A DNA stretch of 64,000 nt from Mycetocola zhujimingii (GTDB taxonomy: Bacteria; Actinomycetota; Actinomycetes; Actinomycetales; Microbacteriaceae), in the NCBI RefSeq assembly GCF_003065425.1, contig NZ_CP026949.1:930001-994000 (forward strand), read 5' to 3'. Both the position numbers and the translations under genes were made by a program. The notes beneath the pieces are model-generated. The model was not told where the DNA came from, did not search any database, and saw only the letters and a list, made by a program, of their open reading frames with translations. This document shows positions 9,418-18,311 of this stretch, in pieces (within the stretch, counting starts at the first letter, position 1; each line of letters opens with the position of its first letter).

Positions 9418-10536
9418 CTACGCGTCCAGGAGTGCCTCGAGCGAGCGGTATTCGCGTCGGTGGGCGGTAGCGACCGGTGCACTGTAGACAGCACCGTCGT
9501 GCACGTTGAGTCCAAGGGCGAGGGCAGGATCTGCGCGAAGGGCATCCCTCCAGCCATGGCCGGCCAGGGTGCGGGCGTACGGCAGTGTCGCATTGGTGAG
9601 CGCGTATGTGGACGTATGGGGAACGGCACCGGGCATGTTGGCGACGCAATAGAACACCGAGCCGTGCACGGTGAAGGTTGGATCGGCGTGGGTCGTCGGA
9701 TGCGAATCCTCGAAGCATCCGCCCTGGTCAACCGAAATATCGACGAGGACGCTGCCCGGCTTCATCCGGGACACCAGTTCGTTGCTCACCAGCTTGGGGG
9801 TTTGCGCGCCCGGGATCAGCACCGAACCGATGACGAGGTCCGCGCTGAGCAGTGAGTGTTCGATCTCGAGTGCGTTGCTCATGATCGTTTTGATCCGCCC
9901 GGCGTAGATGGCGTCGAGTTCCCTGAGCTTCGCGATGTTCGTGTCAAGAATCGTGACGTCAGCGCCAAGTCCTACCGCGACAGCTGCGGCGTTCGTGCCG
10001 GCCACTCCTCCGCCGAGGACGGTGACCCTGGCTGGCGACGTCCCGGGCACGCCAGGAACGAGAAGCCCTGGCCCGCCGTTGGGCTTGAGCATCGTGTTGG
10101 CGCCGACGATCGTTGACAGGCGCCCGGCGACCTCGCTCATCGGCGCCAACAGGGGGAGAGAGCGATTCGGCAGCTGCACTGTCTCGTAGGCGATCGCGGT
10201 CATGCCAGACGCGATCAGGGCGTCGGTCAGTGCCGGCTCGGCCGCGAGGTGGAGATACGTGAAGAGCACAAGATCCCGCCGAAAGTAGCCGTACTCGCTC
10301 GCTATCGGCTCTTTCACCTTGAGCAGCAGCTCCGCGCGCTCCCAGGTCGAGGCGGCATCCGGAAGTATCGTCGCCCCGACGCGTTCAAAGGCAGCGTCAG
10401 GAATGGATGAGCCGGTGCCCGCTCCCGTCTCGATGAAGACCTCGTGGCCGGAGAGTACGAGATCGTGGACGCCGGCCGGGGTGATGGCTACCCGGAATTC
10501 GTTGTTCTTGATCTCGCGGGGGACGGCAACTCGCAT
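9418..10536 (-). CDS. ald: alanine dehydrogenase
   Basis: 372 residues, the usual length of NAD-dependent L-alanine dehydrogenase, which interconverts alanine and pyruvate plus ammonia. Visible are the N-terminal PREIKNNEFRVA, the substrate region LKVKEP...YLHLAAE with the catalytic Lys and His, the Rossmann motif VLGGGVAGTNAA near residue 172, and SVDQGGCFEDS with the catalytic Asp. The start at 10536 is fixed by GAGGAG four bases upstream; a longer frame to 10578 has no support. Asparaginase lies upstream on the same strand, so both genes handle amino-acid nitrogen. Confidence 0.95.
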   Translation of the reverse strand: MRVAVPREIKNNEFRVAITPAGVHDLVLSGHEVFIETGAGTGSSIPDAAFERVGATILPDAASTWERAELLLKVKEPIASEYGYFRRDLVLFTYLHLAAEPALTDALIASGMTAIAYETVQLPNRSLPLLAPMSEVAGRLSTIVGANTMLKPNGGPGLLVPGVPGTSPARVTVLGGGVAGTNAAAVAVGLGADVTILDTNIAKLRELDAIYAGRIKTIMSNALEIEHSLLSADLVIGSVLIPGAQTPKLVSNELVSRMKPGSVLVDISVDQGGCFEDSHPTTHADPTFTVHGSVFYCVANMPGAVPHTSTYALTNATLPYARTLAGHGWRDALRADPALALGLNVHDGAVYSAPVATAHRREYRSLEALLDA

Positions 10537-10662
10537 GGTGCTCCTCGATTCGCTGCGTGGCCCTGGTGGGGCTGGCATCTCAGGACGTCGCGCTGTAGTC
10601 CGACGTCACTGTCGGTTCGGGCCGGATCCGGCCTCGCCTCAGCCTAGCGAGAGAGGGTGCGT

Positions 10663-11676
10663 TTAGAGCGAGCCGGACACACGGATTTCGCCGACGACAG
10701 CCGTGCCCCCGAGGACATCGAGGTTGAGGTCGGGCCGGATCTCCTCGATGGCGTCGCGGCTGAGGGCACCGGCGTCGGCGAGCAGTTCGAGACCAACGAT
10801 CGTCGCGGCACGAAGGCTTCCGTCGAGCATCTTCAGGGCGACTGTGGTGCCGTCTGGGGCAGCCATCACCATGACGCCCTCAGCGCCGAGCTTCGCGAAC
10901 ACGCCAAGCCGGTCGATCACCACGGTGTTCGGGCGACCGGGCCCGTCGATGGCCCAGCCGTCTTCGAGGGCCGCCTGGCACAGGATGCCGGCGTTGCGGT
11001 AGATCGCGAACGGTGAGGTCGGGCTCGAGGTCCGGATCCGGCTGATGCCGCGCGCGAGTCCGGCGAGCGACAGTGCGTGCACCGGTGCGCCACAGCCGTC
11101 GATTCCGGAGGCTGCGGGGCGCTCGCCGGTGAACCGCTCGACGACGTCGAGGATCGCGTGCTGCAGCGGGTGTTCCGGGTCGAGGTAGCTCTCGATAGGC
11201 CAGTTGTTCGTGACGCACGCGAGCAGCATGGCCGCATGCTTCCCCGAGCAGTTCATGTAGATGGGTGACTTGTCGCCGTTGTCTTTCAGCAACTCGTCGC
11301 GGGCAGCGCTGTCTGACGGCCAGTCCGCCGGGCACTGGAGGGCGGTCTCGGTGAGTCCGGCCTGCGCCAGGATGCTGCGAACGACGGAGACGTGGCGCTG
11401 GGTTCCCGAGTGGCTCGCCGTTGCGAGCACAGCGGCGGCACCGCGGAGGCCGACACCGGCGTTCATCACGGCGATGGCCTGGAACGGTTTCATCGTCGAG
11501 CGCAGGAACACGGGAGCGCTCGGATCGCCGAGGGATCGAAGGACGTCGGCGTGCTGGTCGATGACGATGGCGGAGCCGGAGTGGCGTGATTCGACGAACC
11601 CGCTTCGTTCGACGACGGCGAGCTCCACTGCGCTGGTCACCGGAAAAGTCTCGACGGGGTTCGCTGTACTGGTCAC
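10663..11676 (-). CDS. L-asparaginase, asparaginase II (Rhizobium-type) family
   Basis: 337 residues matching the asparaginase_II family (PF06089), unrelated to E. coli AnsA/AnsB. Visible family signatures are FLRSTMKPFQ near residue 57, SHSGTQRHV near 88, NCSGKHAAML near 143 and GIDGCGAPV near 195. It probably hydrolyses asparagine to aspartate and ammonia in the cytoplasm. The GTG start has TAATCT exactly 6 nt upstream (11683-11688), indicating a leaderless transcript. It is divergent from an osmC-type gene 37 bp away. Alanine dehydrogenase follows 126 bp downstream. Confidence 0.92.
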   Translation of the reverse strand: MTSTANPVETFPVTSAVELAVVERSGFVESRHSGSAIVIDQHADVLRSLGDPSAPVFLRSTMKPFQAIAVMNAGVGLRGAAAVLATASHSGTQRHVSVVRSILAQAGLTETALQCPADWPSDSAARDELLKDNGDKSPIYMNCSGKHAAMLLACVTNNWPIESYLDPEHPLQHAILDVVERFTGERPAASGIDGCGAPVHALSLAGLARGISRIRTSSPTSPFAIYRNAGILCQAALEDGWAIDGPGRPNTVVIDRLGVFAKLGAEGVMVMAAPDGTTVALKMLDGSLRAATIVGLELLADAGALSRDAIEEIRPDLNLDVLGGTAVVGEIRVSGSL

Positions 11677-11713
11677 CGGTCAAGATTAGCCGGGATGGTG
11701 ACAGACTGAGGCC

Positions 11714-12184
11714 ATGGTGCGTGAACACAGCTACGGTATCGATGTCGTGTGGCAGGGCAACCTCGGTTCGGGCACAAGCGGGTACCGCGAGTACAGTCGC
11801 GACCTCGTCGTGTCAGCCCCTGGCAAGCACGAGATCGAAGGGTCGGCGGACAAGCCGTTCCGCGGTGACCTGTCGAGGTGGAACCCCGAGGAACTGCTCC
11901 TCGCGGCTCTCGCCCAGTGCCACCTGCTCTCCTACCTGTATGTCGCCGTGACGGAGGGAGTCGTCGTCACCGACTATTCGGATTCAGCGACAGGCACCAT
12001 GGCGGAAGACGGCGCCGGCGGGGGAGCGTTCACCGAGGTGCTCCTGCGGCCCAGGGTCACCGTCGCTGACGCATCGATGGCGGATGCCGCGATGCGGGCG
12101 CACAAAAAAGCGAACGAACTGTGTTTCATCGCGAGGAGCGTCAATTTCCCTGTGCTGCATGAGCCGGAGATCATCGTCGCCTGA
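11714..12184 (+). CDS. OsmC/Ohr family peroxidase-like protein
   Basis: 156 residues with the OsmC fold signature: the strand-rich N-terminus, ELLLAALAQCHLL with the first redox Cys near residue 76, and NELCFIARS with the second Cys near 138. OsmC/Ohr proteins reduce organic hydroperoxides using this Cys pair. The subgroup cannot be fixed; it resembles the general OsmC branch rather than Ohr. CAGACT six bases before the ATG may be a weak leaderless promoter. It is divergent from asparaginase. Confidence 0.88.
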   Translation: MVREHSYGIDVVWQGNLGSGTSGYREYSRDLVVSAPGKHEIEGSADKPFRGDLSRWNPEELLLAALAQCHLLSYLYVAVTEGVVVTDYSDSATGTMAEDGAGGGAFTEVLLRPRVTVADASMADAAMRAHKKANELCFIARSVNFPVLHEPEIIVA

Positions 12185-12221
12185 GTGCGGGTCCGAGGCT
12201 GACCGGATGCCGCAGGGAGCG

Positions 12222-12977
12222 TCAGAGACGTTCAGGCCGGAGCACTGCCCGCTTGATCTTTTCGATGGTGTCCGCTGGTGGCGACTCGTTGTAGGCGTGT
12301 GCCAGTTCCTGAGCGGTGAGCGTGTGGATCGCGGCCATGATCTCGTCGGTGGCCTGCCGCCTGGCCTTTCCGCTCGTAGCCGGTCCGTGCACGGTGACGT
12401 CAATGGGCTCACCAAAGATGACGGTCACCTTGCCGAGGCGGGGGAACTTGCTTCCGACCGGCATCAGGCCATCGGTGCCGATAAGCCCGACGGGAACCAC
12501 GGGTGCCCCCGTGGAGAGCGCAAGCCATGCCACGCCGGTTCTGCCCTTGTAGAGGCGACCGTCGAGCGACCGAGTGCCCTCGGGGTAGATGGCGAAGGCG
12601 CTCTCGGTTTCGAGTATGCGTTTACCGGCATCGAGCGCTTCCTGCGCCGCCTGGCCTGCACCGCGCCGAACGCCAACAGCGCCGATCGAGGTGAAGAAGG
12701 TGCGGGATGCCCAGCCCCTGGCACCCTTGCCGTCGAAGTACGACGACTTCGCGAGGAATTGCACGCGACGGGGGGCAACGACGGGGATCGCGATGCTGTC
12801 GATGAATGACAGATGGTTGCTCGCGAGAATGACGCGGCCTGTCTTGGGAACGTTCTTCCTGCCGATGATCTTCGGGCGGAAAACGAGTCGCACGATCGGC
12901 ATGAGAACAGCCCGGCCGAGCAGGTAGACCATGCCGGGCGCCGTGGGTTCCGAGAGCGGCGCTTCATCAATTGACAC
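12222..12977 (-). CDS. 1-acyl-sn-glycerol-3-phosphate acyltransferase (PlsC family)
   Basis: 251 residues. The acyltransferase motif NHLSFID (HX4D) sits near residue 61 and the substrate motif YPEGTRS near 136, as in PlsC/AGPAT enzymes that acylate lysophosphatidate at the membrane. Hydrophobic residues near 14-30 could anchor it. The start chosen is GTG at 12977; the open frame runs to 13160, but the extra residues are Cys- and Arg-rich and not family-like. It is divergent from the FKBP lipoprotein gene, with a shared 140-bp upstream region. The DUF and acyl specificity beyond this are unknown. Confidence 0.88.
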   Translation of the reverse strand: MSIDEAPLSEPTAPGMVYLLGRAVLMPIVRLVFRPKIIGRKNVPKTGRVILASNHLSFIDSIAIPVVAPRRVQFLAKSSYFDGKGARGWASRTFFTSIGAVGVRRGAGQAAQEALDAGKRILETESAFAIYPEGTRSLDGRLYKGRTGVAWLALSTGAPVVPVGLIGTDGLMPVGSKFPRLGKVTVIFGEPIDVTVHGPATSGKARRQATDEIMAAIHTLTAQELAHAYNESPPADTIEKIKRAVLRPERL

Positions 12978-13117
12978 AAGGAAGCAGCGTACCCGCTCGC
13001 ATATTCTCAGCGACGCATGAGGCGTGTTGCAGGCATGCTGCGATCGTTCGCAGCAAATACAGAAATGACTACGGCAGACTTGGGGCTGACCCTTCCGTTT
13101 CAGAAAGTGACCCTCCC

Positions 13118-14095
13118 TTGCGAACCAGGCTTCCCGTCTTTCTTGCTGCAGCAGCGGCATCCGCTCTCGTCCTGACCGGCTGCTCCGGCGGCGGTGAAGC
13201 TAAACCCGACGCGACGAAGGCATCCGCAGAGTGCCACGACACGAAGGAAGGCAGCGTCGTGACATCGGTCGACATCTCCGGGGACTTCGGAGTGACTCCC
13301 ACCGTCGACTTCGCCGAGCCGCTGAGCGTCGAGAAGACCGAGCGCACCGTGCTGATCAAGGGCGACGGCGAGAAGACGGCGCCGTCAGACCGCGTGGCCG
13401 TCGAACTCACGCTGTACAACGGAACAAGCGGTGCGACGCTCGCACAGACCCGTTACGACAATCTCGGGAGCCAGCAGATTGTCATCGACGACGCGTCAGG
13501 CATCCTTCCCGGCATCGTCAGGGCAATCGAGTGTGTTCCGGCCGGCTCGCGGGTCGCCGCGGTGATCAGCCCCGACGACGGCTTCGGTGATGTCGGTGCG
13601 TCCGACGGAAGTGTTGCGGCCACAGACTCGCTTCTGCTCATTGCCGATGTGCTGAGCATCACTCCGGAAAAGGCCACGGGTGCCGAGCAGGCGCCGGTCG
13701 ATGGCATGCCGACCGTCGAGCTCGCCAAGGACGGCCAGCCGACGGTCACCATTCCGGAGACCGACCCGTCGCCCGAACTCCAGATCGCGAACCTCAAGCT
13801 CGGCGACGGTGAACAGGTCCAGGCCGGCGACACCGTGACGATGCAGTACCAGGGCGTCAACTGGCGCACCGGTGAGGTCTTCGACCAGAGCTGGGGCACC
13901 CAGATCGCAAGCTTCAAGACCGTCGGTCTCATCCCCGGTTTCACGGCTGGGCTCGTCGGACAGTCCGTCGGTTCGCAGGTTCTCGTCTCGATCCCCCCGG
14001 CACAGGGCTACGGCGAAGCCGGTAACTCCCAGGCGGGCATCGAGGGTACAGACACCCTCGTCTTCGTGATCGACATCCTCGCCACAACGAGGTAG
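13118..14095 (+). CDS. FKBP-type peptidyl-prolyl isomerase lipoprotein
   Basis: About 325 residues. A signal peptide with lipobox ALVLTGC near residues 14-20 directs lipid attachment and export. A C-terminal FKBP domain (about 220-325) contains GDTVTMQYQG, FDQSW, LIPGFTAGLVGQSVGSQV and PPAQGYG. A more diverged FKBP-like half precedes it (about 55-180). It should assist folding of exported proteins. The start is TTG at 13118, placing the signal peptide correctly; AGAAAG about ten bases upstream may be the ribosome site. No in-frame ATG or GTG exists nearby, so the start codon is less certain than the product. Confidence 0.88.
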   Translation: MRTRLPVFLAAAAASALVLTGCSGGGEAKPDATKASAECHDTKEGSVVTSVDISGDFGVTPTVDFAEPLSVEKTERTVLIKGDGEKTAPSDRVAVELTLYNGTSGATLAQTRYDNLGSQQIVIDDASGILPGIVRAIECVPAGSRVAAVISPDDGFGDVGASDGSVAATDSLLLIADVLSITPEKATGAEQAPVDGMPTVELAKDGQPTVTIPETDPSPELQIANLKLGDGEQVQAGDTVTMQYQGVNWRTGEVFDQSWGTQIASFKTVGLIPGFTAGLVGQSVGSQVLVSIPPAQGYGEAGNSQAGIEGTDTLVFVIDILATTR

Positions 14096-14135
14096 CGGCA
14101 GCGCGGTGACGGATGCCGCTGGCTAGGCTGTGGGC

Positions 14136-15221
14136 ATGCGACGCGTCATAATTCTCGGATCCACTGGGTCCATCGGTGTCCAGGCCCTCGACGTCATTCG
14201 GGCGAATCCGACAAAGTTCGAGGTCGTCGGCCTCGGCGCGAACAGCAAACGGGACGAGGTTCACGCCCAGGCCGAGGAGTTCTCGGTCGATGACATCGCC
14301 TTCGGTGCCGCCGATGCCGAGCAGCTGGTGCGGACCGTCGAGGCCGACGTCGTGCTCAACGGAATCACGGGCTCGGTCGGGCTCGGCCCGACACTCGCCG
14401 CTCTCGAGACCGGCCGCACCCTCGCGCTCGCCAACAAGGAGTCGCTCATCGTTGGCGGCGACCTGGTGAAACGGCTCGCGAAGCCGGGGCAAATCGTCCC
14501 GGTCGACTCCGAGCACTCGGCTATCGCGCAGGCGCTCCGCTCAGGAACGAGCGATGAGGTTCGCCGTCTCGTGCTGACGGCATCCGGTGGCCCGTTCCGT
14601 GGGAGGACTCGCGAATCCCTCGCGAAGGTCACTCCGGCTGAGGCGCTCGCCCACCCGACCTGGGACATGGGACTCGTCATCACGACGAACTCGGCAACCC
14701 TCGTCAACAAGGGCCTCGAGGTGATCGAGGCGCACCTGCTCTTTGACGTGCCGTACGAGCGCATCGATGTCGTCGTTCACCCGCAGTCGATTGTGCACTC
14801 GATGGTCGAGTACATCGACGGCTCGACGATCGCGCAGGCCTCACCGCCGAACATGCGCCTGCCGATCTCGCTCGGTCTTGACTGGCCGCACCGCGTCTCG
14901 GGGGTGGGGCGTCCGCTCGACTGGACGACGGCATCCACCTGGAGCTTCGAACCACTCGACTCCGACGCGTTCCCTGCCGTCGAACTGGCGAAGACGGTCG
15001 GTCGTGCCGGTGGAGCCTACCCGGCAGTTTTCAACGCAGCCAATGAGCAGGCCGTCGCTGCGTTCCACGCGGGAGGTCTCGGCTTCGTGGACATCGTCGA
15101 CACCGTCAGGCGGGTCGTCGATGCGCACAACCCGGACGGGGAACTGACCCTCGAATCCCTCGCCGAGGCTGAGTCGTGGGCGCGAGCCACTGCTGATCGC
15201 CTGATCGCGGGAGTCCGCTGA
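14136..15221 (+). CDS. dxr: 1-deoxy-D-xylulose 5-phosphate reductoisomerase
   Basis: 361 residues. This is the second enzyme of the MEP isoprenoid pathway, converting DXP to MEP with NADPH. Seen in order: the NADPH motif GSTGSIG at residue 8, [10 protein letters not shown] near 98, the metal/substrate segment DSEHSA near 124, SGGPFRG near 156 and HPTWDMG near 177. TAGGCT (14124-14129) lies exactly 6 nt before ATG 14136, so the mRNA is probably leaderless from this ATG rather than from the GTG at 14130. A Mur ligase (opposite strand) and the Rip protease follow, as in the actinobacterial dxr-rip-ispG neighbourhood. Confidence 0.97.
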   Translation: MRRVIILGSTGSIGVQALDVIRANPTKFEVVGLGANSKRDEVHAQAEEFSVDDIAFGAADAEQLVRTVEADVVLNGITGSVGLGPTLAALETGRTLALANKESLIVGGDLVKRLAKPGQIVPVDSEHSAIAQALRSGTSDEVRRLVLTASGGPFRGRTRESLAKVTPAEALAHPTWDMGLVITTNSATLVNKGLEVIEAHLLFDVPYERIDVVVHPQSIVHSMVEYIDGSTIAQASPPNMRLPISLGLDWPHRVSGVGRPLDWTTASTWSFEPLDSDAFPAVELAKTVGRAGGAYPAVFNAANEQAVAAFHAGGLGFVDIVDTVRRVVDAHNPDGELTLESLAEAESWARATADRLIAGVR

Positions 15222-15231
15222 GGTCAGGCCG

Positions 15232-16761
15232 TTACGGGGTGACCCAGCCCGCCTCGGTCAGGGCTGCCCGAGTCTCGTCGAGCACCGAGAACGGAATCTT
15301 GACACCGGCTACTTCGCGGTATTCTTTCTCGGGAAGCCCGGCCCAGAGGATGGTGTCTTCGGCTGTCGCCTCGGCGACCGCGGCGCGAATGGCGAGTTCC
15401 GGCGCCGCAATCTCGCGGATGTCGCCGTCCGGTTTTGCCTCGCGGGCACCGGCGAGAACGGCGCTGCGGATCTCCGCCGGATCCTCAGATCGCGGCTGGT
15501 GATCGGTGATGATGAGCACATCGCTGCCCAGCGCCGCTTCCCGGCCCATCTCCGGTCGCTTGAGTGCGTCGCGGTCGCCGTTGGCGCCGGCGACCATGAT
15601 GACGCGGCCCCGCGTGAGCGACCGCACCGACTCAAGGGTCTTGGCGAAAGCGTCGGGGCTGTGGCCGGCGTCGACGTAGACGGCCGGGCCGTCAACGACC
15701 GGCACGAGCACCGATCGTCCGGGAAGCGTCGCGAGGATGCCGCCGTCCCGGTCGAGCACCGAACGGATATCGTTCGGCGAAATTCCGGCCTCGACGAGCA
15801 TGGCGATTGCGAGGCCTCCGTTGGCGGCCATGTGGCGCCCGATCACCGGCACCCGAGTCGAGAACGAGCCGGCGCGTTCGGAGTGCACGGTGAATGCCGT
15901 CGAATCCGGCTTCTCGTCGTCGATCGTGACGGTCCAGTCGGATGCCACTCCCGGCGTCGACGAGATCGTCACGACATCGACACCGGCGCGTTCCGCCACA
16001 GCGAACCCGGCAGGGGTGTCGAGGCTCACAACCGCCTTCCGTGACCGTTCGGGGGTGAACAAGGCGAGTTTCGCTTCGAAGTACTCGTCCATGTCGGCGT
16101 AGTCATCGAGGTGGTCGTGGCTGAGGTTGGTGAAGGCGGAGACATCGAAAACGACACCGTCGACGCGGTGCCTCGTGAGGGCGTGGGCAGACACCTCGAG
16201 GACCGCCGCGTCAACGTCGACCTCGTGCATGCGCGCGAGCAGCGCGTGAAGTTCGGGGGCCTCGGGGGTGGTCAGTGAGCTGACGACGACCTCGTCGCCG
16301 ATGCGTCGTTCGGCCGTCGAGCTGAGGCCGGTCTTTCTGCCGAGTTGCGTGAGGATCGCGTCGAGGAAGTGCACCGTCGACGTCTTCCCGTTCGTGCCGG
16401 TGACGCCGAGGGTCAGCGGGCGGTCCGTCGATGTGCCGTAGAGCCAGGCAGCCAGGTCGCCCGCGATGTCGCGAGGGGACTCGGTGACCAGGAGAACCGG
16501 AACGCCGGCGGCTGTCGCCTCAACCGCGCCACTGGCATCCGTCAGGATCGCGACGGCTCCGCGAGCCACGGCATCCTTCGCGAACGCTGCTCCGTGGAAT
16601 CGCGCGCCTGGCAGTCCGAGATACAGGTCGCCGGGCTCGACGTCCCGTGAGTTCATGGTGATGCCGGTGAGCAGAACGTCCGGTGCCTCACTGTGCAGGG
16701 CGAGCATGAAGTGTTCGGCGAGATCGACAAGGGGCCTGGGGGTGGGGTGGAGAGGACGCAC
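15232..16761 (-). CDS. MurE-like UDP-MurNAc-tripeptide synthetase with altered diamino-acid loop
   Basis: 509 residues with the three Mur ligase domains: TMNSRDV and PGDLYLGLPG near the N-terminus, the ATP loop GVTGTNGKTS near residue 112, and a C-terminal domain ending GANGDRDALKRPEMG. It adds the third stem-peptide residue to UDP-MurNAc-Ala-Glu in the cytoplasm. The loop that is DNPR in diaminopimelate-adding enzymes is DHQPR here (residues 420-424), and the GKGHE motif is replaced by GLPEKE. It therefore probably adds another amino acid; Microbacteriaceae commonly have Lys, Orn, Dab or homoserine at position 3. Start GTG 16761 gives the MurE-like N-terminus RPLHPTPR; GTG 16776 is possible. 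Confidence 0.85.
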   Translation of the reverse strand: MRPLHPTPRPLVDLAEHFMLALHSEAPDVLLTGITMNSRDVEPGDLYLGLPGARFHGAAFAKDAVARGAVAILTDASGAVEATAAGVPVLLVTESPRDIAGDLAAWLYGTSTDRPLTLGVTGTNGKTSTVHFLDAILTQLGRKTGLSSTAERRIGDEVVVSSLTTPEAPELHALLARMHEVDVDAAVLEVSAHALTRHRVDGVVFDVSAFTNLSHDHLDDYADMDEYFEAKLALFTPERSRKAVVSLDTPAGFAVAERAGVDVVTISSTPGVASDWTVTIDDEKPDSTAFTVHSERAGSFSTRVPVIGRHMAANGGLAIAMLVEAGISPNDIRSVLDRDGGILATLPGRSVLVPVVDGPAVYVDAGHSPDAFAKTLESVRSLTRGRVIMVAGANGDRDALKRPEMGREAALGSDVLIITDHQPRSEDPAEIRSAVLAGAREAKPDGDIREIAAPELAIRAAVAEATAEDTILWAGLPEKEYREVAGVKIPFSVLDETRAALTEAGWVTP

Positions 16762-16878
16762 AGCCCATGTTCTCACAGGCCCCCGTGCCAACGCCGGGGG
16801 CGAAAGCCCCACCGGGGTTGGCGTTCATTCACAGCCCGCCGCCAGTCCTCATCCAGCGCGGGGATGTAGTGTTCTGGC

Positions 16879-18207
16879 GTGGAAACCGTCCTGCTCTATA
16901 TCCTCGGCATCGTCATCATGGTGATCGGCATCGCCGTGTCGATCGGCCTGCACGAAATCGGTCACCTGGTTCCGGCGAAGCTCTTCGGCGTCAAGGTCAC
17001 GCAGTACATGATCGGCTTCGGCAAGACGCTCTTCTCGAAGAAGAAGGGCGACACCGAGTACGGCGTCAAGGCGATTCCCCTCGGCGGTTACATCTCGATG
17101 ATCGGCATGTATCCGCCGGCGAAGGACGGCAAGGAAGAAACCGCGAGCAGGGGGTTCTTCCGGACCCTCGTGCAGGATGCCCGCAGCGCGAGTGCCGAAT
17201 CCGTCGGTGACGGCGAAGAGGACCGCACGTTCTACAGGCTTCCCGTCTGGAAGCGCATCATCATCATGCTCGGCGGTCCGACCATGAACCTGCTCCTCGC
17301 GATCCTGATGTTCGCTATCGTCCTCGTCGGATTCGGAGCGCCGCAGGCGTCGACGACGATCGCGACGGTCAGCGAGTGCGTCCTGCCCGCGTCGAGCACG
17401 AAGACGAGCTGTGACCCCGACGACCCGCTCGCACCGGGCGCGGCTGCAGGACTGGAGCCGGGCGACACCATCATCTCTGTCGCCGGTCAGAAGGTCGACA
17501 CCTGGGACGACGCGACGGAGATCATCCGCACCTCACCGGGCACAGACCTCGAGGTCGTCCTCGAACGTGATGGCGAGACCCGGACGGTGACGCTGACGCC
17601 GCTACTCACGGAGCGTCTCGTTCTCGACGACACCGGTGAGGCCCAAACGGATGCCGCTGGCGAGCCAGTGACGGAAGAGGTCGGTTTCGTTGGCATCGGT
17701 TCGCAGTCCGAGCTCGTGCCTCAGCCGGTGACCGCAGTTCTTCCCGCCGTCGGCGACAACGTGGCCCAGGTCGCGAACATGATCCTGAACCTGCCGGAGC
17801 GGCTCGTCGGCATTGCCAACGCCGCGTTCGGACCGGGGGAGCGCGACCCCAACGGTCCAATGAGTGTTGTCGGTGTCGGACGCGTTGCTGGCGAGATCGT
17901 GAGCCTTGAAGAAGTTCCGGTGTCGGCGAAGGTACAGACCATGGTCGGCCTTCTCGGCTCGCTCAACGTCGCCCTGTTCGTCTTCAACCTCGTTCCACTG
18001 CTTCCGCTCGACGGCGGGCACGTGGCAGCGGCGCTGTGGGAGTCGATCCGACGGTTCTTCGCGAAACTCTTCTCGCGCAAGGATCCCGGCCCCGTCGATG
18101 CGGCCAAGCTGATGCCGCTCACCTTTGTCGTCGTGATCCTCCTCGGCGGGATGAGCGCGCTGCTGATCTTCGCTGACATCGTCAAGCCGGTGAACCTGTT
18201 CGGATAG
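16879..18207 (+). CDS. site-2 intramembrane zinc metalloprotease (RseP/Rip1 family)
   Basis: 442 residues. The zinc motif HEIGH sits near residue 26 in the first membrane helix. A PDZ domain follows (about 175-280), then the second zinc ligand motif PLLPLDGGH near 374 and a last helix at about 415-440. The family cuts membrane-bound anti-sigma factors and other single-span proteins. TAGTGT (16867-16872) lies 6 nt before the GTG, so the transcript is probably leaderless. The gene sits next to dxr as in Mycobacterium, where ispG follows directly; here ispG is 12 kb away. Confidence 0.95.
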   Translation: METVLLYILGIVIMVIGIAVSIGLHEIGHLVPAKLFGVKVTQYMIGFGKTLFSKKKGDTEYGVKAIPLGGYISMIGMYPPAKDGKEETASRGFFRTLVQDARSASAESVGDGEEDRTFYRLPVWKRIIIMLGGPTMNLLLAILMFAIVLVGFGAPQASTTIATVSECVLPASSTKTSCDPDDPLAPGAAAGLEPGDTIISVAGQKVDTWDDATEIIRTSPGTDLEVVLERDGETRTVTLTPLLTERLVLDDTGEAQTDAAGEPVTEEVGFVGIGSQSELVPQPVTAVLPAVGDNVAQVANMILNLPERLVGIANAAFGPGERDPNGPMSVVGVGRVAGEIVSLEEVPVSAKVQTMVGLLGSLNVALFVFNLVPLLPLDGGHVAAALWESIRRFFAKLFSRKDPGPVDAAKLMPLTFVVVILLGGMSALLIFADIVKPVNLFG

Positions 18208-18311
18208 CAGTGCCTGCCGAATCCCCGGTGCTCTTCGTACTCCTCCGGGAGTAGTGTCAGGCGCTTCGCGAGGCCGACGCCCTGCCCGGTGTCTGGCGAT
18301 ACCCTCGGAGG

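Noticed and set aside
16787-16822. GC-rich hairpin (GCCAAC...GTTGGC with GGGGC-GAAA-GCCCC) as a terminator
   Set aside because: It sits between divergent starts of murE-like and rip genes with no T-run and nothing to terminate; it could be a chance structure or an operator, but there is no further support.
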